Shown here piece by piece: positions 1-7,094 of a DNA stretch of 64,000 nucleotides (within the stretch, counting starts at the first letter, position 1; every line of letters starts with the position of its first letter). The stretch comes from Clostridium_AD frigoriphilum (lineage in GTDB: Bacteria; Bacillota; Clostridia; Clostridiales; Clostridiaceae): positions 441,868 to 505,867 of the forward strand of contig NZ_JAZHFS010000001.1 of NCBI RefSeq assembly GCF_036541405.1. Reading direction: 5' to 3'. The position numbers and the translations under genes are program-made. Below the pieces are notes generated by a model. It made no database searches, was not told the DNA's origin, and saw only the letters and a list, made by a program, of their open reading frames with translations.

Positions 1-690
1 GCAGCTGCTAATAGTATTACAATTGCTTCAAATAATAAAGGAGCATCTGCTTCAGTTGCAGTTAGTGCGGATTCAGCATCTTTTTTAAACGCTAACGCTG
101 CAAAAACAACAACTAATGGTACAGGATCACAATTAGTTGTAGACGGAAATAAAACATTCGAACTTAGTAATACTACTTTAGCGGGCACTGCAGCTGATAT
201 TACTACACTAGGTAATTTGTTATCAACTGATGGATTAACTAAATTATCTGATTCGGTGAATATTACTCTTGTTGCTGGTAAATTAGATTTCACTTCTAAG
301 AGCGCTGGTACTACAAGTAGCATAACAATTAATGGAGCAGCAGATGCTGCACTAGGAACAACTGCACCTGATATTGCTGCTGCTACAAAGACAACTAATG
401 GAACAAACGGTTCAAGAATAGTTGTAGATAATACAACGTTTAATCTTGGTGGAGTTGCTATAGATACAACAAGTGCAGCAACAATAGCAACTTCTATAGA
501 TTCATTGAAAAATGTTACTTCTGGTGGAGTTAAATTAGGTGACCTTGTTGATATTAAAAATAATGGTGGTAAGTTAGAATTTTCTGCTAAATCAACAGGA
601 AAAACTAGTACTATATCATTTACATCTACAGCTGCAGATTCATATTTAGGAACATCAGCAGCAGATACAGCAGCTATTGCAGGTACTACA
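1..690 (+). repeat. ~94-residue tandem repeats in flagellin variable domain
   Basis: Two clear copies begin at bases 109 and 391 (282 nt apart). Each has the pattern TTNGT, a VVD beta strand, a GKLxF strand, KSxGxTS and a closing LGT-A-D-AA. Bases 1-105 look like the end of an earlier copy. The repeats enlarge the surface-exposed D2/D3 part of the filament. Confidence 0.7.
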
Positions 691-1617
691 GATACAACAA
701 TAGGAGCTGACACTACAGTTGAAAAAGCTGGGTTACAAGCTGGAAAGGCTTTAGGAACTACAGCAGATATTAGTTTAGCTGCTAACTCAACATTTAAAGT
801 TGCAGTAGGTACAGATAGTGATGTAACAGTTACTCTAAACAAATCCGCAGCAGCAGCAGTTTATAATACCTCTAATTCAGATAAGAATGTATCACAGTCT
901 GAAATGGACAGATTACTTAAAGATGTTAACTCATCATTACAAGATGCTGGATTAAGTGGTAAAGTTAGTGCATCGCTTTCAGCTGATAACAAGATACAAT
1001 TTATATCTGAAACAAATTCTAATATAGAGGTTAAAGATGGAACTAATACTCCATTAGCATCTAACTTAGGATTTACAGATAAAGCTACAGACATGGGCAA
1101 AAATGCAAATGTTCAACAAGTAGTTGGAGCAGGAGCACAAGGAAGTGGGTTTACAACATCATTCCAGATTGGTGCTAATAAGGGACAAACAATGACATTA
1201 AGCATAAATGATATGAGATCAGCAGCACTCGGAATTACAGGAAATGCTGGTCAACAAGGATTTACAAAAACAAATGGTGTAACAAACGGAACAACAGATG
1301 TTAAACAAGAATCAGCATTAAATGTAATGACAAAAGAAGATGCAACTAAATCACTTGATATTATAGATAAGGCAATAGCTTCTGTATCTACTGAAAGAGG
1401 TAAGCTAGGTGCAGTACAAAACAGATTAGATCACACAATCAATAATTTAGGAACATCAAGCGAAAACTTGACAACAGCTGAATCAAGAATAAGAGATGTT
1501 GACATGGCAAAAGAAATGACTAACTTCTCAAAGAACAATATCCTTAATCAGGCTGCTCAAGCAATGCTTGTTCAAGCTAATCAACAACCACAACAGGTTC
1601 TTGCATTATTAAGATAA
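1..1617 (+). CDS. Flagellin, 3' part (5' end outside window)
   Basis: The reading frame is open from base 1, so this is the C-terminal 538 residues of a longer flagellin, the exported subunit that forms the filament. The last ~100 residues are a typical flagellin D1/D0 C-terminus: a helix with ERGKLGAVQNRLDHTI, then AESRIRDVDMAKEM and a final QANQQPQQVLALLR. Before it lies a long Ala/Thr/Ser-rich variable domain with repeats: units starting TTNGT near bases 109 and 391 are 94 residues apart, and the first visible residues look like the end of a further unit. The conserved N-terminal helix is not in the window. A terminator follows at 1647. The internal TTG at 217 is not a real start because the frame is open upstream of it. 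Confidence 0.93.
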   Translation, partial: AAANSITIASNNKGASASVAVSADSASFLNANAAKTTTNGTGSQLVVDGNKTFELSNTTLAGTAADITTLGNLLSTDGLTKLSDSVNITLVAGKLDFTSKSAGTTSSITINGAADAALGTTAPDIAAATKTTNGTNGSRIVVDNTTFNLGGVAIDTTSAATIATSIDSLKNVTSGGVKLGDLVDIKNNGGKLEFSAKSTGKTSTISFTSTAADSYLGTSAADTAAIAGTTDTTIGADTTVEKAGLQAGKALGTTADISLAANSTFKVAVGTDSDVTVTLNKSAAAAVYNTSNSDKNVSQSEMDRLLKDVNSSLQDAGLSGKVSASLSADNKIQFISETNSNIEVKDGTNTPLASNLGFTDKATDMGKNANVQQVVGAGAQGSGFTTSFQIGANKGQTMTLSINDMRSAALGITGNAGQQGFTKTNGVTNGTTDVKQESALNVMTKEDATKSLDIIDKAIASVSTERGKLGAVQNRLDHTINNLGTSSENLTTAESRIRDVDMAKEMTNFSKNNILNQAAQAMLVQANQQPQQVLALLR

Positions 1618-1646
1618 TTAAAGAACTTATAAAAGTAATATTAAAG

Positions 1647-1677
1647 AGTCAGGGTGAAAACTCTGGCTTTTTTTTTA
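1647..1677 (+). terminator. Rho-independent terminator after flagellin
   Basis: A 9-bp stem (AGTCAGGGT / ACTCTGGCT, with G-U pairs) closes a GAAA loop and is followed by nine T. It lies 30 nt after the flagellin stop. Confidence 0.9.
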
Positions 1678-1701
1678 TAAATAAAAGCAGGAGGTAATCA
1701 T

Positions 1702-2133
1702 ATGGATATAGAATCATTATCAATGGTAGTAAGTCAACCAAATCTTCAGCGAAATGATGATAGAGTAGTAATTAACACGGATAAAGATGCAGGGAAAGAA
1801 AACGATAAACAAATGGTGCATAATGATGCAGTAGATCCTAATATCGGGCAGAATCTAGATGTAGTTGCAGGAGTGCAGAAGGATAAGAATGAAGAAGTAA
1901 ATAGACAGCTACAACAGGAGCTAAAGTGGGCAAAGGATAGACAGAAGATGCTTAATGTCAAAGAAGTAAAGCTCTTGCAAATGAGAGAAATAGCGGAACA
2001 AGGTAAGCAAATTAATAGTCTTAACCCAAAAGAACAAAGCAGATTAAATGATAGGCTAGATAATTTAGCAAAACAGGTTAGTGCAATAGATAGTGAGAGT
2101 AGAAGAACAAAAGGTGGAAGAAAATTGGAGTGA
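1702..2133 (+). CDS. Hypothetical Lys/Glu/Gln-rich protein downstream of flagellin
   Basis: This 143-residue protein is not recognised. It begins with ATG after a strong AGGAGG site. Residues 1-60 are Asp/Asn-rich and probably disordered. Residues ~60-130 are rich in Lys, Glu, Gln and Leu and look like one or two amphipathic helices that could form a coiled coil. There is no signal peptide, membrane segment or cysteine. Its place between a flagellin and another motility-linked gene suggests a filament-related role, but it lacks the FlaG motif and does not resemble FliS. It sits between two terminators, so it needs its own promoter or read-through from the flagellin. Confidence 0.75.
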   Translation: MDIESLSMVVSQPNLQRNDDRVVINTDKDAGKENDKQMVHNDAVDPNIGQNLDVVAGVQKDKNEEVNRQLQQELKWAKDRQKMLNVKEVKLLQMREIAEQGKQINSLNPKEQSRLNDRLDNLAKQVSAIDSESRRTKGGRKLE

Positions 2134-2174
2134 GCATTAGTGGCTATAGACTTAGCTACTGGTGCTTATTTTTT
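2132..2174 (+). terminator. Terminator hairpin (copy 1 of a related pair)
   Basis: A ~15-bp stem (GAGCATTAGTGGCTA / TAGCTACTGGTGCTT) with loop TAGACT is followed by a T run. It overlaps the stop codon of the 1702 gene. Its arms resemble those of the hairpin at 2317. Confidence 0.8.
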
Positions 2175-2222
2175 AGAGTCTCACTAAGATAAAGGAAAAA
2201 AATTAATAGTCTTATGTAGCCT

Positions 2223-2264
2223 AATAATTGGTCAGACATTGCAAAATTAAAGGCTATAAAATAG
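2223..2264 (+). pseudogene. Relic of coiled-coil gene C-terminus
   Basis: The frame encodes NNWSDIAKLKAIK and a stop, nearly identical to the last residues of the coiled-coil gene ending at 6584 (NNWADIAKLKAIG). A stop codon just upstream (2217-2219) and the absence of the heptad region show that only the tail survives. Confidence 0.7.
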
Positions 2265-2316
2265 TAGAATTAGCGATGTAAAATCTGGAACTATAAAATA
2301 AAAAGGATAATAAGTA

Positions 2317-2354
2317 AACATCAGTGGCTAGCTAATTAGCTAATGGTGTTTTTT
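2317..2354 (+). terminator. Terminator hairpin (copy 2 of a related pair)
   Basis: AACATCAGTGGCT pairs with AGCTAATGGTGTT (one mismatch) and is followed by TTTTT. The arm pattern CAGTGGCTA...TAGCTAATGGTG matches the hairpin at 2132, so the 2223 relic lies between two similar hairpins. Confidence 0.65.
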
Positions 2355-2413
2355 GCTTCGGGTTCTAATTATGTAGATTATTGAGCCATTATTTTAAAAA
2401 TTCATGAAATTAA

Positions 2414-2441
2414 CTAAAGTATAGCAAAAATTGTTCGAGAA
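2414..2441 (+). promoter_or_regulatory. Candidate sigma-D (FliA-type) promoter
   Basis: CTAAAG at 2414 (TAAA 2415-2418), then 16 nt, then TCGAGAA at 2435-2441. The family pattern is TAAA, about 15-16 nt, then CCGATAT. It lies ~60 nt before the gene at 2502 and has the same spacing as the sites at 2908 and 6836. Confidence 0.45.
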
Positions 2442-2501
2442 ATAAGCGTATATGAAATTAATAATTGTATGTATTATTTTAAACAAGAGAGGTGTAAGTA
2501 C

Positions 2502-2843
2502 ATGGGTATCAATAATGAAGTTTCAATAGGAGTAGAATCAATAGAGAAGATTATTAAGGAACTAGATGAAATAAGTGTTCTTTGTTCTGAGCCGTATTTA
2601 AAAATTAAAATTGAAGAATTACTTGGTTTTGTATCTAGTATTGTAAATTCAGAGAGTAAATCTTCTGTTGAAGATATGATATTTGAAAAAATGGTAGAAG
2701 TTAAGAACTCTAGTCCAGATCTTCATTTGAAGTTATATATGTTATACAGAAATCTTGTGTCTGGTAGGATATCAAAAGAGGATGCAATTATTTCTTTTGA
2801 AAGTTCTTTGAGTTTGTTTCCACCAGATGTAATGGTTTATTAA
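2502..2843 (+). CDS. Hypothetical protein, 113 aa, flagellin locus
   Basis: The function is not recognised. The start at 2502 is chosen because AGAGGTG lies 8 nt upstream; an in-frame ATG at 2469 has no such site. The protein starts MGINNEVSIG and is mainly helical and acidic in its first half. The C-terminal half has a short helix pair (LYRNLVSGRISKEDAI) and ends in Pro-Pro-Asp-Val-Met-Val-Tyr. There is no signal peptide or membrane segment. A motility-type promoter candidate upstream (2414) and a second flagellin downstream suggest co-regulation with the filament. A chaperone or regulatory adaptor is possible but not shown by any motif. Confidence 0.75.
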   Translation: MGINNEVSIGVESIEKIIKELDEISVLCSEPYLKIKIEELLGFVSSIVNSESKSSVEDMIFEKMVEVKNSSPDLHLKLYMLYRNLVSGRISKEDAIISFESSLSLFPPDVMVY

Positions 2844-2907
2844 CGTATGAAAATTATAATTACAAAATTAGAAAATCAATTACAAAAGATAATAGTATAA
2901 TGAATTT

Positions 2908-2935
2908 CTAAAGTAAAATGAATTATCTTCGATAT
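2908..2935 (+). promoter_or_regulatory. Sigma-D (FliA-type) promoter of second flagellin
   Basis: CTAAAG at 2908 (TAAA 2909-2912), 16 nt, then TCGATAT at 2929-2935. This is the best match of the three sites to the TAAA...CCGATAT pattern of motility sigma factors, and it lies ~45 nt before the flagellin start at 2981. Confidence 0.6.
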
Positions 2936-2980
2936 ATTAAAATAGAGATTAGTTTAAAAAATTTTAATGGAGTTGATTTT

Positions 2981-3826
2981 ATGAGAATTAATAAAAATAT
3001 AGCATCTATAAATATATATAGACAATATAGTAAAAATCTTATCAAACAGAATTCATCCTTAGAGAAAATAACATCGGGTATTAAAATAAATAGTGCAAAG
3101 GAAGATCCAAATGGGATTGCTCAAAGTGAAAGATTTAGAATGCAGATAAGGGGCCTTCAAATGGCGGGCAATAATACTCAAGATGGTGTTAGTATGCTTC
3201 AAACTGCAGAAGGTGGTCTTGATGGTATTACTAGTAGTTTGCAAAGGGTTAGAGAATTATTAGTGCAAGCTGGAGGAACTACAACTGATGTCGATAAAGG
3301 GGCTGTTCAACAGGAAATAAATCAGATGTTAGATGGAGCAAATGATATAGCAAATAATACTGAGTTTAATTCTGTTAAGCTTTTAGCAGGGGGTACAAAC
3401 GATGATAAGTCTAATTTAGCAATGGTTACAGGTGTCAATGTAGGAGAGAAAATTAATATACCCCAATATGATCTAACTACAAAAGGCTTATTACTTAAAA
3501 ATGATTCAGGTGAAGTTCAAGTAAAGGTGGGGAATATAGATGAGTCTCTAAAACTTGTGGACAATGCTCTTCATAATATCGTTCGTGATAGAAGTAAATT
3601 TGGAGCCTTAGAGAATAGGTTTCAAAGTAGTTATGATTCTATAACAGAGATATCGGATAAAACAGAAACTGCTGAGAGTAGTATAAGAGATACAGATATG
3701 GCTACAGAAATCATGGAATATTCTAAGGAGAATATTCTTGTAGAAGCTGGGAATGCAATGATGGTTCAATCAAACCAGTTACCGCAAGATGCATTAAAGA
3801 TACTAGAAAATGTTAGAGGAAGATAA
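2981..3826 (+). CDS. Second, short flagellin
   Basis: This 281-residue flagellin consists almost only of the D0/D1 core. The N-terminal part (MRINKNIASINIYRQY, then SSLEKITSGIKINSAKEDP and QRVRELLVQ) and the C-terminal part (ESSIRDTDMATEIMEYS) are conserved; only ~70 residues separate them. The start at 2981 gives the canonical flagellin N-terminus. An upstream in-frame ATG (2918) would add 21 non-flagellin residues and would lie inside the sigma-D promoter. The C-terminus ends NVRGR rather than the usual LLR, so it differs from the large flagellin at the very tip. It is probably a minor or junction subunit. The next gene starts 4 nt after its stop. Confidence 0.92.
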   Translation: MRINKNIASINIYRQYSKNLIKQNSSLEKITSGIKINSAKEDPNGIAQSERFRMQIRGLQMAGNNTQDGVSMLQTAEGGLDGITSSLQRVRELLVQAGGTTTDVDKGAVQQEINQMLDGANDIANNTEFNSVKLLAGGTNDDKSNLAMVTGVNVGEKINIPQYDLTTKGLLLKNDSGEVQVKVGNIDESLKLVDNALHNIVRDRSKFGALENRFQSSYDSITEISDKTETAESSIRDTDMATEIMEYSKENILVEAGNAMMVQSNQLPQDALKILENVRGR

Positions 3827-3830
3827 TTTA

Positions 3831-5915
3831 ATGAAGAAATTATTATCAAAAGTATTAGGCGTACTATTATTTATATCAATGGTTTTACCATCATCAAGTA
3901 CAGCGTTTGCAGTCCAATTATCTAACCCGCCTGTTGATACAAATATAACTATAACAAATAATGCAGGAGCCCCCGATATTTTAAATGTAACGGGCCTCGC
4001 AAAAGGTGATATAGTAAATGTATATTCATCTGCTACAGATAAAAAATCTATAGGGACAGGAACAGCAAAGGTAGCGGGGGTAGCAACTGTAAGTATTAAA
4101 CAAATTGGAAGTTCAGCAGGAAATGTTTATGTATCTGTTAAAAATACAGGATTACTCGAGAGCAATAAAATTAAAAAACCATATGATGCAGAAGCAAAAT
4201 CAATAGCATTAGATCCAAAGGGTATAGTTGTAACAAATAATGCAGCTGGAACAAAAGATACAGTAGTGGTTCCAAGTTTAGTTACAGGAGATATAATAAA
4301 AGTATATTCAGGATCGACGGATGGAGTTCTACTTGGAACAGCAACTGCAAAAATAGATGGAGATTTAACAGTAAGTATTGATCAAATTGGAGCAGAAGCC
4401 GGAAATGTATATGTATCCCTTACAAGTAAAACGTTACTGGAAAGTGATACAACATCATTTGTAGCATATCTCGCAGAAGTAAAATCAACACCACTTGATC
4501 CAATGGGTATAGTAGTAACAAATAATGCAGCTGGAACAGCAGATACAGTAGTGGTTCCAGGTTTAGCTATAGGAGATATAATAAAAGTATATTCAACATC
4601 AACAGATGGAGTTCTACTTGGAACAGCAACTGCAAAAGTGGATGGAGATTTAACAGTAAGTATTGATCAAATTGGAGCAGGAGCCGGAAATGTATATGTA
4701 TCAGTTACAAGTAAAACATTGACTGAAAGTGATAGAACAACAGCTGTACCTTATGATGCAGAAGTAAAATCAATACCATTAGATCCAGCAAGTATAGTAG
4801 TAACAAATAATGCAGCTGGAACATCGGACACAGTAGTGGTTAAAAAGTTAGCTATAGGGGATATAGTAAATGTATATTCGACATTAATAGCTGGAGATAT
4901 TCTTGGAACTGCAACTGCAAAAGTAGCTGGAGATTTAACGGTAAGTATCAAACAAATTGGAGCAGAGAGCGGAAAAGTATACGTAACAGTGACAAGTAAA
5001 GCATTGCTTGAAAGTGATAGAACAATAGCAATAGCATATGCTGCAGAGGCTAAATCGACACCATTAGATCAAAACCAAATAGTAGTAACAAATAATGCAG
5101 TTGGAACACCAGATACTGTGGTGGTTCAAAACTTATATATAGGGGATATAGTAAAAGTATATTCAGCGGCAACAGGTGGAGTCTTAATAGGAACCTCAAC
5201 TGCAACAGCGTCGGGATTAACAGTAAGTATAAAACAAATTGGAGTAGCCAGCGGAAATGTATATGTATCAGTAATAAGAAAAGCATTTCTTGAAAGTGAT
5301 AGAACAACAGCTGTAGCATATGATGCAGAAGCAAAATCAATACCATTATATAAAAGTGATATAGTAGTATCAAACAATGCAGCTGGAACAGCAGATACTG
5401 TAGTGATTAGAAATTTAGTTATAGGAGATATAGTAAAAGTATATTCATCAGCAACAAGTGGAATCGTAATAGGAACGGCAACTGAAAAAGCAGTAGGAGA
5501 TTTAACAGTAAGTATAAAACAACTTGGCGTAGCCGGTGGGAATATATATGTATCAGTAACAAGAGAATCATTTCTTGAAAGTGATAGGACATCAGGGGTA
5601 CCTTATGATTCGGAAGAAAAGTCAGCACCACTATATGATAGAAATATAGTAGCAATAAATAATTCAGATGGAGTATTAGACAGGGTACTTATCCAAAACT
5701 TAGCTATAGGGGATATAGTAAAAGTATATTCAACTGAAAAAGGTGGAGTTTTAATAGGAACAGGAACAGCAATAAAAGCAAAGACAACAACAGTTAGAGT
5801 AGATTTAATTGTAAGCATAACACAAACTAAAGCAGCGAGTAGGGATATATATGTATCGGTTACAAGGAAGAAATTTCTAGAAAGCGATAGAACATTAGCA
5901 ATAAAATCTATCTAG
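3831..5915 (+). CDS. Secreted seven-repeat Ig-like surface protein
   Basis: This 694-residue protein starts MKKLLSKVLGVLLFISM, a clear signal peptide ending near AFA (residue ~29). The rest is seven tandem repeats of 93-95 residues, starting near bases 3957, 4236, 4521, 4806, 5091, 5373 and 5658. Each has VVTNNAAGT-DTVVV, GDIVKVYS, GTATAK, LTVSI-QIG, GNVYVSVTSK and LESDRT blocks, a beta-sandwich pattern like bacterial Ig-like repeats of clostridial surface proteins. No LPXTG, SLH or membrane anchor follows, so it may be released or held non-covalently. AGAGGAAG upstream lies inside the flagellin 3' end, so it is probably co-transcribed and translationally coupled with that flagellin. The function is unknown; adhesion or filament decoration is inference. 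Confidence 0.88.
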   Translation: MKKLLSKVLGVLLFISMVLPSSSTAFAVQLSNPPVDTNITITNNAGAPDILNVTGLAKGDIVNVYSSATDKKSIGTGTAKVAGVATVSIKQIGSSAGNVYVSVKNTGLLESNKIKKPYDAEAKSIALDPKGIVVTNNAAGTKDTVVVPSLVTGDIIKVYSGSTDGVLLGTATAKIDGDLTVSIDQIGAEAGNVYVSLTSKTLLESDTTSFVAYLAEVKSTPLDPMGIVVTNNAAGTADTVVVPGLAIGDIIKVYSTSTDGVLLGTATAKVDGDLTVSIDQIGAGAGNVYVSVTSKTLTESDRTTAVPYDAEVKSIPLDPASIVVTNNAAGTSDTVVVKKLAIGDIVNVYSTLIAGDILGTATAKVAGDLTVSIKQIGAESGKVYVTVTSKALLESDRTIAIAYAAEAKSTPLDQNQIVVTNNAVGTPDTVVVQNLYIGDIVKVYSAATGGVLIGTSTATASGLTVSIKQIGVASGNVYVSVIRKAFLESDRTTAVAYDAEAKSIPLYKSDIVVSNNAAGTADTVVIRNLVIGDIVKVYSSATSGIVIGTATEKAVGDLTVSIKQLGVAGGNIYVSVTRESFLESDRTSGVPYDSEEKSAPLYDRNIVAINNSDGVLDRVLIQNLAIGDIVKVYSTEKGGVLIGTGTAIKAKTTTVRVDLIVSITQTKAASRDIYVSVTRKKFLESDRTLAIKSI
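3942..5912 (+). repeat. Seven tandem ~285-nt coding repeats
   Basis: The motif AATAATGCAG (or a close variant) recurs at 3957, 4236, 4521, 4806, 5091, 5373 and 5658, giving spacings of 279, 285, 285, 285, 282 and 285 nt. Copies 2-4 are the most alike at DNA level, which suggests recent duplication. Copies 1 and 7 are the most diverged. Confidence 0.9.
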
Positions 5916-5918
5916 TAA

Positions 5919-5930
5919 ACCCCAGGGGTG
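5919..5930. repeat. CCCCAGGGG palindrome, left copy
   Basis: ACCCCAGGGGTG directly follows the surface-protein stop. The same palindrome recurs at 6602 and in changed form at 6710, on the other side of the transposase relic. It may be a REP-like or subterminal hairpin of a Y1-transposase element. Confidence 0.55.
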
Positions 5931-5941
5931 TATTTAACAAA

Positions 5942-5977
5942 AAAGACTAAGAACAGTTCTATTGTTCTTAGTCTTTT
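5942..5977 (+). terminator. Terminator after surface-protein gene
   Basis: AAGACTAAGAACA pairs with TGTTCTTAGTCTT, followed by TTTT. The stem is long and perfect and is preceded by an A run, so it could work in both directions. Confidence 0.88.
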
Positions 5978-6045
5978 GTCGTTAGTGTAAATTTTGTGAA
6001 TTTGGCAATAATTAATAATACTCAAATAAAGTGGAGGTTATAATT

Positions 6046-6168
6046 ATGCCAACTATAAAAAGAAAATGGTATCCTGGTGCGAGCTATCATGTTACTGCAA
6101 GAGGCAATCATAAAAATGATATTTTTAAAGATAAAGATTATTTTAATCTTAGTTTATATATGATATAA
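6046..6168 (+). pseudogene. Truncated Y1 (RAYT/IS200-like) transposase, N-terminus only
   Basis: A good GGAGG site precedes a 40-codon frame beginning MPTIKRKWYPGASYHVTARG and continuing NHKNDIFKDKDYF. This is the N-terminus of REP-associated or IS200-like tyrosine transposases, including the strand-forming YHVTARGN motif. The frame stops after 40 codons, where a family member would continue for well over 100 residues with the HUH and catalytic Tyr parts. The stop overlaps the upstream end of the coiled-coil reading frame, so the junction is a deletion. No activity is expected. Confidence 0.8.
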
Positions 6169-6197
6169 TGGTAGCAAAAGATCTAGGCGGTGAATTT

Positions 6198-6584
6198 ATG
6201 GATAAGGAAATACTAGATATTCTAAAAGAAATGCAAAGTGATATGAAGTCAATGCAAAGTGATATGAAGTCAATGAAAAGTGATATGAAATCAATGCAAG
6301 GTGATATTAAATCAATGCAAGGTGATATTAAATTAACACAAAGTGATATTAAATTAACACAAAGTGATATCAAATCAATTAAAACAACCCAAGAAGAACA
6401 CACTCAAATACTTAGAGCTTTAGAACATAAAACTGATGTTATATCAGCAGAGCAGGAAAATTTGAAACATGAAGTTTTCGAAATTAAAGGTGAAGTTAAG
6501 AGTATAAGAAAAGACATGAGTAGTGTGGAAATTATAACGGCAAATAATTGGGCAGATATTGCAAAACTAAAGGCTATAGGATAA
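6198..6584 (+). CDS. Heptad-repeat coiled-coil protein
   Basis: This 128-residue protein is preceded by GGCGGTGAA, which favours the ATG at 6198 over an in-frame ATG at 6168 that overlaps the transposase relic stop. Residues ~12-60 are seven tandem heptads of the type MQSDMKS/TQSDIKL, a regular parallel coiled coil. The rest is helical and charged, ending NNWADIAKLKAIG. There is no signal peptide or membrane segment. Similar low-complexity coiled-coil genes occur in clostridia without known function. A fragment with the same tail lies at 2223, so the family has been copied within this locus. It may be a passenger of the adjoining transposase element. Confidence 0.75.
   Translation: MDKEILDILKEMQSDMKSMQSDMKSMKSDMKSMQGDIKSMQGDIKLTQSDIKLTQSDIKSIKTTQEEHTQILRALEHKTDVISAEQENLKHEVFEIKGEVKSIRKDMSSVEIITANNWADIAKLKAIG
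6231..6377 (+). repeat. Seven 21-nt tandem units coding heptads
   Basis: Units of the form ATGCAAAGTGATATGAAGTC, each 21 nt, repeat seven times in frame with a few substitutions. Such an array can gain or lose units by slippage without shifting the frame. Confidence 0.85.
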
Positions 6585-6601
6585 TATTAATCATTCGCAA
6601 G

Positions 6602-6614
6602 CACCCCAGGGGTG
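6602..6614. repeat. CCCCAGGGG palindrome, right copy
   Basis: CACCCCAGGGGTG is a perfect 6-bp palindrome around a central A, just after the coiled-coil gene. Together with the copies at 5919 and 6710 (CACCCTGGGGATG) it brackets the relic transposase segment. Confidence 0.55.
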
Positions 6615-6835
6615 AAAAAAAAACATGGGAATATGCAAAATTACGGTTTACTAAGGGCTGTAATTTTTTTTGCGTTTTTTGCGTTTACCATAGGGTGAAG
6701 GAAAAACTGCACCCTGGGGATGTAATTCTTAAAAATTTATTTCACAATTTTGCAACTTAAACTCGAAAAATGCGTATTTAGTATTGAGTATTAATTTATA
6801 TTAAGGATGAAAATTATATTTTTAACATGAAAGCA

Positions 6836-6862
6836 TAAATATGACAATAAAAGCACCGATAT
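6836..6862 (+). promoter_or_regulatory. Candidate sigma-D promoter far upstream of flgB
   Basis: TAAA at 6836-6839, 16 nt, then CCGATAT at 6856-6862, a perfect -10 match. It would give a ~350-nt leader before flgB. If used, it would let the sigma factor encoded in the operon act on its own operon. Confidence 0.45.
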
Positions 6863-7065
6863 CATATTTATTTATTAATTATACCAATTAATACATACAC
6901 AAATTACAACAATAATGTATAATATAATAATAATATGTAATCAAATCATAATTTAATAAAACATACCAATTAATAATTATAAACCTTCGAATAAGTATTT
7001 AGACAGTAAAATGGAGTAGCTTAGAATTTAAAATTAAGTTTGTTGAAATTAAGTTAAAAAAAATA

Positions 7066-7094
7066 TTCACTAAAATAAGCAAATAGTATATAAT
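7066..7094 (+). promoter_or_regulatory. Candidate sigma-A promoter of flgB operon
   Basis: TTCACT at 7066-7071 (4/6 to TTGACA), a 17-nt spacer and a perfect TATAAT at 7089-7094, about 120 nt before flgB. Confidence 0.5.

Noticed and set aside
217..219. TTG as start of the first flagellin frame
   Set aside because: The frame is open back to base 1 and the upstream residues continue the repeat pattern, so the true start is outside the window.
4751..5818. Several open frames on the minus strand and other frames across the repeat gene
   Set aside because: They recur with the DNA repeats, have Leu/Tyr-rich translations without family motifs and lack ribosome-binding sites; they are shadows of the surface-protein gene.
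6149..6403. Minus-strand frame over the heptad-repeat gene
   Set aside because: It is the complement of the 21-nt repeats and gives a Leu/Ile/Ser repeat with no support.
6548..6760. Open frame of 70 codons overlapping the coiled-coil gene 3' end
   Set aside because: Its first part is the coiled-coil gene in another phase and the rest is low-complexity T-rich sequence; no ribosome-binding site or family match.
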